A stretch of 64,000 nucleotides of DNA from Dillenia suffruticosa (Eukaryota; Streptophyta; Magnoliopsida; Dilleniales; Dilleniaceae): positions 18,241,701 through 18,305,700 of the forward strand of contig JAVTVX010000004.1 in assembly GCA_033439265.1 (NCBI GenBank), read 5' to 3'. The notes under the pieces were generated by a model. The model saw only the letters and a list, made by a program, of their open reading frames with translations. It was not told the origin of the DNA and searched no databases. Position 1 is the stretch's first letter. Each line of letters opens with the position of its first letter. The position numbers were made by a program, and so were the translations under genes. Below are positions 46,719-58,699 of this stretch, piece after piece.

Positions 46719-49433
46719 TGTAACACCGAAAAAAAAAAAGAAGCAGGTGCTGCGTTTTGGAGAGAAACGCAGCACTCTCCCCTAAATTGAATTAGGGCTT
46801 TAAGCCCTAATTCTCTGTCTCTCGCTCTCTCTCTCTCTCTTTCTCTCTTTCTCTTCTCCTCCGTCGCTGGTCTTCTCCTCCGCCGTGGCCTCTCCCTTCC
46901 GCCACCCATCGCGGCTGCTCCTCCCTCCTCACATGAGCGCACTAACCTGCAGCGTCTCCTTTCTCGCACGAGCGTGCGAGCAGCGCTGAACCTTCTACCC
47001 GAGCGCTCCACAGCACGAGCGTGCACCTGCTCGGGACCATGCTTGCGCATGAGTTGCGCCAGCCCAGCGCGAGATCTCTCGCGAGCAGTGCGTGACCACA
47101 GCGCGAGCTAGCACGAGCCAGTGCGCGACCCCAGCGCGAGCTAGCGCGTGACCCCAGAGCGAGACAACACGCGACCCCTACGCAAGCCCGCGCGAGACCC
47201 CTGCGAGAGCTAGCGTGCCACCCCAGCACGAGCGCGAGGGCAATCTAGCGCGCGACCCAATGCGTGAGTGGGCATGCCTCACAGCACGCGATACAGCTCG
47301 CGAGCGCGAGCTCTAGCCGTGATGCACAACAGGCCTGTAGACCCAGTAGCCCGTAGGCCCACCAGGCCCGCAAGCCCACTATGGCCCGCGACCCACTACA
47401 GCCCACTGCGGCCTAAGGCTCGCAGCCCGAGACGGCCTGTGACAGTCCGTGAGTCTCTGCATAGGTAAATGACTCAGAGTTTCGATTTTTACACTATGGT
47501 TTCGAATTCTCTTAGTAATTGGATTTAAATTGCTCATATGTGTTTCAAATTTGGAAACATTTCAGAGTAGAACAATTCGACGGGAGAGCAAAAGTTTGGT
47601 CTGAGATCTGAGGAACCCTAGGTGAGAGAAATGCGATCTCTTCAGCCTTTAAGTAATTTTGTCAAATTTAGATTGAATTTAGAATCGAAAGTTATATATA
47701 TTCTGAAATGTGTTAAATTCGAAGAAAATTAGAAATTTAATCAGTTATGAGCCAAATGATTCAAAATTTGATGAAATGTGAATCTAGAAAAAAAATTGTG
47801 TAAATTTAGGTTGTATTAATTTGATGAATTTGATTAGGTTTATCTTTTGGAGACTCGAGAAGTCAATTTGATTCATTTTGAAAATAGGAAGTGATCACCC
47901 TCTCATATACTGTGAATGAGACTCTAATCTCTTGCATAAAATAGTAAAACATGTTTTCTGTCGTGTTTTCGATAAAATATGCTTTGATATGCATTTTATT
48001 TGACGTATGATATTAAATTTCAAATCTGTTTTGTGATTATTGGAGTGTCTTAAATTATATTTACGTTGACTATGCATCCAAGTTTTGAAATGAAACAAAA
48101 ATTGTGCTATTATTTGAAAATTGATAATTTCCTTTCTACCGATGCATTGATATGCTGTTTTGAAATGATTTGATGAAACATATTGACACGCAGATTTGAA
48201 ATATTTTGATAAACTATGTGGGTTGGATGCCCACTAGTTATGCGTGATGTGATGCTACTTGTGGGACGTTGTGCCCTGTGACGTTGTGTTCTTGTGATAT
48301 TATGATGATTCCGTAGCTATGAAGGGCGTTTGTAGAGACACGAGTTGCCCAGATACGCTTCTGTAGGAGGTATCCGCAAATGTCATTTATTCTAAGGGCT
48401 ATAGGCGCAGCCGGTTGAACCCACGTAGGGGGAGGACGTGTGTGACACCACCGTCTAGCACCGGGCGGGGTCCTATACATGATGATGAGTTAGCCCCAGT
48501 GAACTCATGGCCAACATCGGGGTAGAGAGCGTTCTAAACTCTATGCATACTAAAACCCCCGATGTGCCTGTCCTTGGTCACGGTTAACTTTTGACAGGAT
48601 CATTTTTGGCTCGCTCTGACATTTTTTGATTTTAAATAGATACATACATATTTGTTATCGTGTGATTGATTAAATGATTTCAAATTACTAAACATATCAT
48701 GTTTTGCTGCGAAATGTGAATTTCTGTTTCGAATGATATTATTTGACACTCCAATGGTTCACCCACACTATTTATACTTGATATTATCCCCTTCACTCAC
48801 TGGGTATTTTCCCATGATACTCATCCCTCTCTTTTTCCCTCCTCAAACAGGTTTATTGTGATAGAGCGACGTTACAGGCCATAGAGCGGATTTGGTAATT
48901 ACAATGGTGAGATTTACTTCAAATTGAAATATGAAATATTTATCTTATTTCGACCCTGTGAGGTCTTGATATTGAGATCCGTAGTTGGCCGTGTATATTA
49001 TGGGATGACTATATAACTTATGGACAGTTGTGTGCATAACTCTCGCTTTGGTTCATTTTACTTGCATTGAGGCATCTGTAAGCGTTTTAAACTTCCTACT
49101 TGGGAAATATGTTATACATTGTATAAAATTAGATCTGCTCGGTGTAGCGGTTGTTTACGCTCTAGTTGGACATGACAGCAGAGGTTTGTGGCTATGACTG
49201 TTGCAAACTTTATATTCTTGCGTTGTTTTGGATGTTGGCTGTAGTATTTGTTGATTTTGGAGAGGCCGATATGGCCATTTATTTAAATTACAGGTTGATT
49301 TTGAGTATACAGGTTTATTTGTACATGGGAAACCTCCAAATTATGGGGAGATTCTACCCGATTTTCTATAAAAATACAGCTGACATCTAGGGGCAACGGG
49401 CGGCTGTTCACGATCCCGGTTCAGGGCGCGACA
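46719..49433 (+). mobile_element. 5' LTR of element C
   Basis: It starts TGTAACACCGAAAAAAAAAA and ends CAGGGCGCGACA. Stem-loop 1 begins only 28 nt from the LTR start, with no TATA-like run between, so U3 is almost absent. Leader-intron signals: donor 47465, acceptor 47565, 56-nt exon-like segment, second donor 47622. The GC-rich leader is at 46930-47450. Confidence 0.9.
46747..46812 (+). promoter_or_regulatory. Paired perfect stem-loops in LTR C
   Basis: Stem-loop 1: 46747-46757 with 46765-46775 (GTGCTGCGTTT/AAACGCAGCAC). Stem-loop 2: 46790-46800 with 46802-46812 (AATTAGGGCTT/AAGCCCTAATT). Both are perfect 11-bp stems. Confidence 0.65.
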
Positions 49434-49723
49434 GTTCGATTGTTATCAGAGCCTCTAGGTTAGTGAAAAAATGATAGTAAAAGTCTTCCCAAGTATATGA
49501 AAAGTCTTCAATGCATTATAGAGTTTAATACAGTCATTAAAGTCCCATACTTGACCATAGGCATATAAGTTCATCTATTTTATAAAGTTAGATACATAAT
49601 GCTTCTAACCTGTTATTTCGCATTCAAATGCTTTGAATTATAGTTCATTTTTTTTTGTTAGTTACGGAGCAACTACCCCTAATTCTTGTTTTCTATCTAA
49701 TAAAAAATATGTTTTTTTCGCAG
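47622..49723 (+). other. Predicted 5'-leader intron 2 of element C
   Basis: The donor is CCCTAG|GTGAGAG. The acceptor is GTTTTTTTCGCAG, with a long T-run, 4 nt before the gag ATG at 49728. The 2,102-nt segment includes the LTR end and the primer site. Confidence 0.5.
49441..49452 (+). other. Primer-binding site of element C
   Basis: TGTTATCAGAGC has one mismatch to the initiator-methionine tRNA site and is followed by CTCTAGGTT. Confidence 0.82.
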
Positions 49724-49727
49724 AATT

Positions 49728-51167
49728 ATGCCACCTAGACGTTGTAGGAGAGGTGCTAAATTCGCCTCACTTGAGGGTCTTACCATGCCTGATGCACCTA
49801 GGGCACCCGAGGCGCCACGAGTGCCAGAGGACGCTTCCTCTACTCGAGCACGCTCACCAGCGCCACCCCAGCACCTCCATCGACAGGTACAGTCAAGATT
49901 CCTCCACCACCACTCGATACTTTGAGGCAGTGGCAGAAGTGGTATAGTAAATATGGGGCGCAGATGCCACCACCTCCGCTACAGACTCTAGCGACCGCAC
50001 CTGCTGCCGTACCTACTCCTTCGGCACCGATTCCTCCTTCGGTGGCCAGTCCTTTTATTTCTACTCCGACTAATGAGACGTTGGCTACTTTGAGGCGCAT
50101 CCACGAGCTTACGTAGTCGGTGAAAGAGTCTCGGTAGCTCGGATGCACAGACTTTTCGGGATCCAGTGATGCCGTAGCGGCAAAGCACTGGATCAATAGG
50201 ATTCGTAGGATCCTTACGGATTTGGGGTTGTCAGAGAGCTCAGATTGAGAGTTGCTGAGAGACTCCTCGACGGAGATGCCCTCTCGTGGTGGGAGGCTAT
50301 CCGTGACAGTGCTACACAGACCCTGCGGTGGGAGGACTTTCTACGAGAGTTCGACCGCAGGTACTTCACCCCGTTCTAGTAGGACTGGATGAGGACGGAG
50401 TTCCTGCACTTACGCCAGGGGAAGAGGTCAGTTTCAGAGTACAAGGGTGAGCTTAGACGACTAGCGGCCTTTGTCCCCTACATGGCTACACCTACTCAGT
50501 TGAGGTTCAAGTTTGAAGATAGCCTTCAATTGAGCATTAGAAAGTATATGACGGTGACTCCCTCTTTTATACTATCAAAAGTGATTGATTCAGCGTATCA
50601 AGCGGAGAAGATCGTTCGAGCAAGGCTAGACAGAGGGAGAGTCACCAGAAGAGGAAGACTAGGTCACAGGGTGGACAGTCTTCGAAGAGGGGTAAAGGTT
50701 CTGGATATTCCGGATGTTCTTCTAGCTTCACACCAGCAGCATCGGGACAAGGATCTCGACCATAGGGTTTTGGGGCACTAGCCCCTAGTGTCTCTACACA
50801 GTCTACTACACAGAGACCGCCTTTCTGTAATAGATGTAGCAGCCACCATGCCTTTGGGGCATATAGAGTACCAGTTATTTGCTTTCAATGTGGGAAACAA
50901 GGTCATGTTAGGAGTGTCTGCCCCTATTTAGGTCGAGGAGGATAGACTTTACAGAGTCGTACTGGTACGTCTGGCACAGGCCAGCAGGGGGCACTTGCGC
51001 ACTCAGCTCTTACAGCTCCTCGGACTACAACCGGGAGTAATACAGTGCCAGGATCGTTTTGACAGCAGCCTAGGGCCCAGACTCGTGTGTTTGCGATGAC
51101 GCAGGAGGACGCACAGGAAAATCCTGATGTTATTATGGGTAATCCTCCCGCAGACCCCTCAGTGTAG
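49728..51167 (+). pseudogene. gag of element C
   Basis: The Gag frame starts MPPRRCRRGAKFASLEGL. It breaks by frameshift near 49920, resumes as WYSKYGAQMPPPP and TNETLATLRRIHELT, and shifts again near 50230 and 50620. Capsid-type motifs include KHWINRIRRILTDLG, KRSVSEYKGELRRLAAFVPY and LRFKFEDSLQLSIRKYMTV. The CCHC knuckle is CFQCGKQGHVRSVC (50883-50924). Two nonsense codons (ELT*SVKESR*LGC) sit where element B has Q. Unspliced gag ends at 51165-51167. Confidence 0.85.
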
Positions 51168-51330
51168 TTCTTTGGATGTACTTTCTTTTGAGCTTTTTGT
51201 ATATCATGATGTCGATGTACAGTTTTGACTAGATAAATATTTAGAAGCTTAACTAGTTTGATATATATATATATATTCGTTCACTTTTTTCGCACATTTT
51301 AAATTTTGTTGATCTTTTTCTTACTTTTAG
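51139..51330 (+). other. Predicted gag-pol intron of element C
   Basis: The donor is TTATGG|GTAATCC and the acceptor GATCTTTTTCTTACTTTTAG, giving 192 nt with a strong pyrimidine tract. Removal joins VIMG to TMRIFGIDARILID in frame. The position is the same codon as in element B, although the segments differ in length and sequence. Confidence 0.65.
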
Positions 51331-52394
51331 GTACCATGCGAATATTCGGTATCGACGCCCGTATTCTCATAGATACCGAGTCGAATTTTTCCTATATGAG
51401 TGATATATTCGCTCGCCATTCTGATAAACCTCTCTTGTCACTTGATGAGGAGATTATGGTAGTCACTCCTCTTAATAAACATATCATTCGAGATATAGTC
51501 TATAGGGGCTGTGAAGTTGGTATTGGGGAGGCGATATTTGAAGCAGATCTGATTCTGCTCCCTATCACGGATTTTGATCCATCGTAGGGATGGATTGGCT
51601 GAGTTTACACCGGGCTTCTGTGGATTGTTTCACGACGGAGGTTGAGTTTCGGAGGTCCAGATAGCCACCGTTAGTATTCTGGGGTGAGACGCTTAGTAAC
51701 ATTATATTTGTTATGAAGGCCAGACGCTTAGTACGCCGTGGTTGTGCAGCTTATCTGGCTTATATTGTCGACACCACTGTTGAGAGACCGAGACTTGAAG
51801 ATGTCACTGTGGTACAGGAGTTCCTAGATGTATTTCCCGAGGAGCTTCCCGAATTATCACCAGTTCGGGAGTTCGATTTCGAGATTGATATTGTATCAGG
51901 GACCAATCCTATTTCGATTCCACCATACAGAATGGCGCCTGCTAAACTGAGAGAACTTAAGATTCAGTTACAGGAACTTCTGGATAAGGGGTTTATCCGC
52001 CCGAGCGCTTCACCCTGGGGTGCTTTGGTACTATTTGTAAAGAAAAAAGATGGTACATTTCGGCTTTGTATGGACTACAGGTAGTTGAACAAAGCCACCA
52101 TCAAAAACAGATATCCCTTAAGATTCGTAAAGAAAAAAGTGGACTACAGGCTTTGTACGGAGGGTATTTACGTTGATCCGCGGAAGGTTGAGACTATAGT
52201 GAAGTGGGAGCAGCCACAAATAGTTACCGAGATTCGTACTTTTCTCGGTTTGGCCGGGTATTATCGCAGATTTATAGAAGGATTCTCCCGGATAGCTGCT
52301 TCGTGGGTCAAGTTTGTTTGGGATAACCGTTGTGAGGCGAGCTTCCAGGAGCTCAAACAATGGTTGACATTCTCCCCTATTTTAGCCCTTCCTA
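51331..52394 (+). pseudogene. Partial pol of element C with an RT deletion
   Basis: The protease region has ILIDTESNFSYMSD (DTE in place of DTG). A linker ([18 protein letters not shown]) and the RT start ([37 protein letters not shown]) follow. After KNRYPL the RT core, including the catalytic FIDD box, is missing. The sequence resumes at EGIYVDPRKVE, FLGLAGYYRRFIEGFSRI and FQELKQWLT. The joint (about 52120-52160) contains filler resembling the sequence just upstream (TTCGTAAAGAAAAAAG, GACTACAGG). The frame is cut at 52394. Confidence 0.88.
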
Positions 52395-52742
52395 TTAGTA
52401 GGCGCTACTTGCACGGGGCGCCTACCCCCGCGAGCGCCCGCACGGGCGCTGCTTGCGTGGGGCAACGTGGGGTGCCTGCCCACGCGGGCACCCGCACAAG
52501 CATGGGAAGGCGCCAGTGCGGGCGCTCGCATGCCCGCTTGCCTGCGCACAATGCCCGCCTACACAGGGGCCAGCGTGAGCAAGGGCAGGCGCCCGCACAG
52601 GCGCTGCTTGCGCGGGGTGCCTGCCCACTCGGGCGCCCGCACGAGCATGGGCAGGCGCCAATGCGGGTGCTCGCATGCGTGCAACGCCTGCTTACGCGAG
52701 CACCGACGCGAGCAGAGGCAGGTGCCTGTGGCAGCTTAGCAC
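52395..52742. repeat. GC-rich tandem repeat at the end of element C
   Basis: Two diverged units of about 150 bp lie here. Both carry CGCACxGGCGCTGCTTGCG, GGGGTGCCTGCCCAC, GCATGGGxAGGCGCC and GCGGGxGCTCGCATGC. Flanking DNA to the right is very AT-rich. Related words occur at 15050-15262. Open frames on both strands are composition artefacts. Confidence 0.7.
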
Positions 52743-53486
52743 GGTGTCAGCAAGCAATATTTTAATTGTTTAAATTACTATTAATTTCATTTAAATTAAT
52801 AATGATAAAAATTAAGAAAATTATTTACAGTTTAGAGAGTCTAATGATTTAAAATTATTAATATTGACACCGCTTGAAATATTATTTCACATCTAAAATA
52901 ATTAATTAAGTTATATAATATAATATTAATAATAATTAAATGAGTATTATACAAATATTATATTAAGAAAAAGTACATTAGCTCGATAATTTGATCTAAT
53001 TGGTAAATTTATAATATAATTTATAATAATATAATTATTATATTATTTGTCTCCCAAAATATTTTCAAATTTTTTATAATATTTTTGCACTTCCACTGTA
53101 ATAATTTCTCTCTATTTTCATAAACAAATTTTGAAAATAAGTTTTCACAAACTTTTTCCTTTTCTACGCCAATTTTTTGAAAATTTTCTATTTTAATATT
53201 AAATTTCAAACTAAAATAAAAATAATATGTTTATTTTTTAAAACCTGGGTAATATGTTGGATGATTGAACTTGTTCGACTGAACTTGGAATAGTTGTGAT
53301 TCTTCGTATAATGTTCATCCGTTGTTCTTTCAAATATCCAAGATAAAACTTAAGTATGAGTGAGATATTTAAATGAGTTAGGGAAGAAAAGTTTTCAAGG
53401 GAAGGATGGAGAAACTTTGATGGCAGATAAAATTTTGTAAAGTATGAGTGAGAGGTTTAAATGAGTTAGCGGTGAAGAATTTTGAA
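52743..53486. other. AT-rich sequence with a short tandem duplication
   Basis: A unit starting AAGTATGAGTGAGA at about 53351 is repeated from about 53439, both copies reaching GGGAAGGATGGAG. The part 53270-53330 resembles the reverse complement of about 15840-15895 (GGATGA...GAAGAATCACAAC). No gene is supported. Confidence 0.5.
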
Positions 53487-56400
53487 GGGAAGGATGGAGT
53501 TTCTTGTGCTTGATTTTACTTGAAGTTTTGGGTTTGCTTCGACTTTTCAAGTAATAATAATGGCCCTTGATTTCATTTCAAGTTCAAGGCTTTTGGCAGG
53601 GAAGTAAGAAATGTAATATGCATAAAACTCTAACGACATGCCGTACCGATTATCCCAAATAGTGAAATCTATGATCACTAGTAAAGTATTGATATTTGTT
53701 TTGCTATAGCCTTGAAATTATAAGAGAAGGTAAATAATGAAGGATTGTTTAAAACTAATAGCAGTGAGTTACCTTAAATACTCTGGATAGTAATGTTGTA
53801 ATAGAATGAAAAGATATTAGAATTTGTTTATTGTATTTTCCAAATGGAGGGTGTTAACATAGTTAGAATCTATTGTTATGCATAAAAAGATGGTCAGAAA
53901 TTAACCAAAACGGATTATCTTGAAACAGATTAATCAGAAAATACTTAAAAAGTGTTAGGTGAACAGATTTTTAAAGTAATCTTTTAGAGAGGAAACAAAA
54001 TTGGAGAGTAGCATGGGCATTGACAGATCGAGTGTGGTTAGGTCACAATTGAGATCATGAGATTTGAATGATTATTATAATAGTTACTGTTATTTTCTAG
54101 GTGATTAAGTTTCAGATTGTTATTATTGTAGTATTGTTGTTTTCTAATTATTCTTTAGTTAGTTTTTAATGAAAATTTATTTTTTAGTTAATTGATTTAA
54201 GAGAGGAGAATTGGAGTAAAAAGTGAGTGGAAGGGGCAACTTTGCCATTTTGTAGAGATAAATTTCCCATTTTTTAACCATATATAGTTAGATTTAACGA
54301 ATCTAAGACCGATTTTATCAAAATTAATAGTTGAGGGGAGGGCATTATAACAATTAATCAGATCTTTATTTCAAAAAAAAAAAAGAAAAATTGAAAATAT
54401 GACTCCTAAGAAACAAGTACAGAAAGACCCCTAAATTTACAAAAAGTTCAAAACATCCCCCACAGTTACTAAAATATATAAAATTAACCTTTCCATCTAT
54501 AACCAATTCATTTTTACCGTTAAAATTTAAAAAAAAAAATTAAAAATATAATTTTTCTTTTAAAAAATTAAAAACAAAAAATTAGCTGTCATTCTCTCTC
54601 TCTCTCCTCTCTCTCCTTTCTAGCTCTTTCCTCCTTCAACAACTCGGCTTTCTGTCTCTTCAACATGCACTCTCTGTGTTAATCTCTGAGTCTCTCTATT
54701 TCTCTCTATTCATCTGTTTTTCTCTCTATGGCTAAATCTGCCACCATTGCCAACCAGAAGGATGAAGAACCACCTATGGGAGGTGGTAGTTATGAGCCAA
54801 CACATTTTTCGTGTGTTGGCGGGTACCATCAACAACTATAGAGTGGGACACAAAACCAAGTCGCTATTGGACCTATGGCCTCAATATTAAATGACGGGAG
54901 TTGCCTGCGAGCGAAAACTAGCGGGACGTGAGCCTCTACCATTTGATGGAAGTAGAGGCCACAACTATGATCCCCACTACATTTCTCGACTACTAAAATT
55001 AAATTAAATAACTCCAACTTCAGTTGATTTACCAAAACAAAATGGAATCCCAATAATATTTTATTGATTTTAATTTAAATTCACTTACTAAACCTAACCT
55101 AAATAACTCCAACATCGACTAACCGTTAATTAATATTGTGTATGAATCGTGAGATTTTAAATTAAAATTCCATTCCGAGATGAAATTTTATTATTGACTT
55201 TTTAATTATTTAAATAAATGATTTTAAATAAAAGTATGCATTTATGATAAAGTCTATATTTATTATTATAAAATAATGAATCCTCACAAAATTAACTATG
55301 GACCCTAATTTATAAAAAAAAAAACAAAAGAATTTTAATAATTAAAAGAAAATAGAACAAAGTAGGGGTTGTTAGGAATTTTAAAATTCAAATCCTATGA
55401 ATGAGGTTAATGCATTCAAATAAAGTTAACGGGAAAAATATAACCGAAAAAGAATTAAATATGATGAAAAATGAAAGAGATTTAAATTGGGATGTGTTTG
55501 ACCACATTTAGGTGTCTCATTCAAACCTCCACACAATTAATCTTGTTTTCGGTTATGAATATTTGATTAAATTCTCATTGTGAGCAACAATATTCTAGGG
55601 TGACAATTATGGCATTTTAAAAACTCTTTGATGGTTGAGAGTCTATATAAACTCCCTCTTAGTGCATTGGATTCCTAAATCCAATTTCAAGTCTCCACAC
55701 CATCTATTGAGAGAAATTGAGGGTTTAGAAGGTTTGTGCATGTCATTTGGTATTATCGTAATTGTCAAAAATTATCGGAATCCATAAACGTTCCAAAATC
55801 ACCTCGACGCCATCACAATTGTCAAAGATCATCGAAATTGAAAATGGTCGAAAGTACATTCAATCCTTTTTGTTGTAACACCGACACTGCGGTGTCCGTA
55901 CAAGTATGCAACCTTTGAAATATATATATATAGAGAAAAAAAATGTTTATTTATATTGATTTTTTATTTCGGGGTCTTTAAATTTAATTTTTGGTATGAA
56001 TTAAATTGTCGTATTCGTAAATCGTAGTGAACCTATTATTTTTATAAAATTCGCAAGCTAGGAAAAATGTGAGTGCGAGAATATATATGTGAATGTATAT
56101 ATATGCTTTAAAAAAAAAACACTCCACAGCGGAGTGCTACGTTTTGAGCCAAAATGCAGCACCCCCTGCATTTGGGAAATTAGGGATTAAAACCCTAATC
56201 CCCCCTTCTCTCTCTCTCTCTACCCGCCGACTCTTCACCTTCTGCGGCGCCATCTCCTTCTCCGCCGCATCCCTCCGTCGAGATCGATCGCTCTACCACG
56301 GCCACCCTTCCTCTTTCCCTCTCTAGATCACTCTCTTTCTCTCTCTCTTTCCGCCTCTCTTCTCTCTTCTCCTGATCTCCCTTCCGCCGCGTCTCTTTCT

Positions 56401-58563
56401 TTCTCGCAGCCATCCTCCGCCATGAGCGATCGCCAGAATCAGCCGCACGATCTTCCTTCCACAAGTGCGCCGTAGCCGCCACTACTCCAATCCTCTACGA
56501 GTGCGTGACTACAGCGCGATCTCCAATCCTCTGCGAGTGCGCACTGTGCGAGCCCTAGCGCGCCCCTGCACACCTCTGCACGCTCCTGCACGAGCGCCAG
56601 CGCGCCCCTGCACGAGTGCCAGCGTGCCCCAGCATGGGCTCCCCTGCACCAGCGCGCCCTTGCGCGCTTCTGCACGAGCGCTAGGGCGCCCCTGCACGAG
56701 CACAGTGCGCATAGCACGTGACCTTCTGCGCAAGCGCTCGCCTCAACCCGCGAGCGCACGCTCCAGCCCGAGCGCTCGCTCCAGCCCGAGCGCTTCAGCT
56801 TACGAGCGTGAGCCCAAGCCCTAGCCCGGGAGCGCGCCAACCCATGCGCACAGCCCGCTGCCCACTGCAACCGCGAAGCCATCGCCAGCCCGTGAGCGCA
56901 CCAAGCCCGCGGCCCACGAGCTCGCGACGGCCTGTGATAGTCCATGAGACTCTACAAAGGTAAATGACTCAAAGTTTCGATTTTCACACTAGGGTTTCAA
57001 ATTTCTTTAGTAATTGGATTTAAATTGCTCACCATTGTTTCGAATTTGGAAATATTCAGGTTTTAGACCAAACCGACAGGCGAACGAAAGTTAAATCTGA
57101 GATCCGAGGAACCCTAGGTAAGAGAAATGAAATCTCTTCAATCTTTGGAAAGAAAATTGACGATTCATTACTAGACCCTTATTTGATATCGAATTGTGAT
57201 GATTAATTAGGAAAATCTCATTGGAAACTCGAGCGATCAGATTTGAATTGGTTTTGAAAATAGAGAGTGATCACCCTCCCGTATACTGTGAGTGAGATTT
57301 ATTTCAATGCTTTTGTTTAATGTGTAAACCCTGTTTTACAATATTTGATAAATGAGCATGATTTGTAACGTATTTGAAATATTTTGATTGGTTTTGAAAT
57401 TGATTTTTGTGAACCGATGGAGTGTTCAAAAACTGTTGAAATATTGAAATTATGCATCCATGTGGTTGAAATATATAATGTGCCATTTTATGGTATATGT
57501 TGCATTTGGTTTGTAAACCTGATTTCAGCACATTTTGATACGATATTGGATTTGGCCTTGAGGGCTCGATATGTATTGTTCCGCAACTACAAAAGACACC
57601 ATGAGAGACGCTTTGGTGGCGTCCAGATATGCCTAAGCTTGGGGTATCCCAAGAGTTGTCATGATTTTTATTAACGACACGGCACTAACCAAGTCGAACC
57701 CGAAAGGGGGAGGATTTAGATACTCTCTCCAAGTCTAGCACCTGGACGAGGTTCGTCGCCAACGCTGGGGTAGAGAGCACTTTAAATAAACTTGCATATA
57801 ACACCCCAGTGCACTTGTCATAGGTCGCGGTAGACCTCTGCTAGAACACTTTCGGCTGGTAACTCTATGATTTTAATGACAGTGCTTTGGATGCATATTT
57901 GACTTGAAATGCATACTAATGATATATTGTTGAAATGAATAGTATGAGGATTTGAAATATGATTTGTATACTTTTGCTTTGACATTCCAGTTTCACACTT
58001 TATAGTGGACGATTGCATTGACTCACTCACTCACTGAGTATTCTTTCCCGAGTACTCAGCCCTCATTTCCCTTTTGTTTCAGAGATAATATTTGACAAGG
58101 AGCGTTGCTTTTAGGACGCTCAGTATCATTGAGAGATCTGGTCTGGAATTGAGGAGATATATATATATATTTCTACTACAAAATTTGTATTGGTAATGTA
58201 TATGCATTTTGAGGTCTATAGATGACCATTGTATAATTCTGGGATGACTGTATTAATATGGACATTTAAATTATAGAACTCTCATGTCATTACATAACAT
58301 TGCATTGAGGCATTTCTTATTCGTTGCGTATGTACTTGGGAATGTGTTATGTCTTAAAAGTGTACTCTAAGATCGCTCGGTGCCACCTCTAAATCACATG
58401 AGGGGCGACTAGCGGCTGTCCATGCCTTTGACGGGGGCATGGTAGTAGAGCTCTATGACTAAGTTGTTTGAATTTTTTATAGCCTTGCATTATTTGGATA
58501 TTGGCTGTGAGATTGGTTGATTTGGGAGAGGCCGGGATAGCCATTTGATTATATTACAAGATG
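53487..58563 (+). repeat. Right arm of large palindrome
   Basis: Reverse complement of 37753-42808. It comprises about 2.4 kb of flank (53487-55873) and most of LTR A. From 55377 on it is also a direct copy of 1-3200. Confidence 0.88.
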
Positions 58564-58699
58564 GTTGTGCTTTATACAGGATAAATTGTATTTGGAAAAC
58601 CTCCGAAATATGGGGAGGTTCTGCCCGATTTTTTGTAAAAATACAGTCGGCATTCAGGATAACGGGCGACTGTTCACGATCCCAGTTCGGGACGTGACA
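55874..58699 (+). mobile_element. LTR A, third copy
   Basis: Same start TGTAACACCGACACTGCGG and end GACGTGACA as 500-3339, with a primer site variant following. Leader-intron signals: 56960-57059, 58-nt exon-like segment 57060-57117, donor 57118, and acceptor 59021 before the gag ATG. Confidence 0.9.

Larger units (their letters stand above)
46719..52394 (+). mobile_element. Ty3/gypsy element C, 3'-truncated
   Basis: The order is 5' LTR (46719-49433), primer site, gag, gag-pol intron-like segment, protease, RT with an internal deletion, and the start of RNase H, which is then cut at 52394. It is the same lineage as element B (Gag MPPRRCRRGAKFASLEGL against MTPRRGRRGARFASLEGL). There is no integrase or 3' LTR. 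Confidence 0.9.

Noticed and set aside
46560..47229. ORFs across the fold-back element/LTR boundary
   Set aside because: They cross an insertion junction and GC-rich leader, and no homologous protein is recognised.
53021..53209. 62-codon K/N-rich minus-strand ORF
   Set aside because: AT-rich composition explains it. There is no copy with a kept frame elsewhere and no domain.
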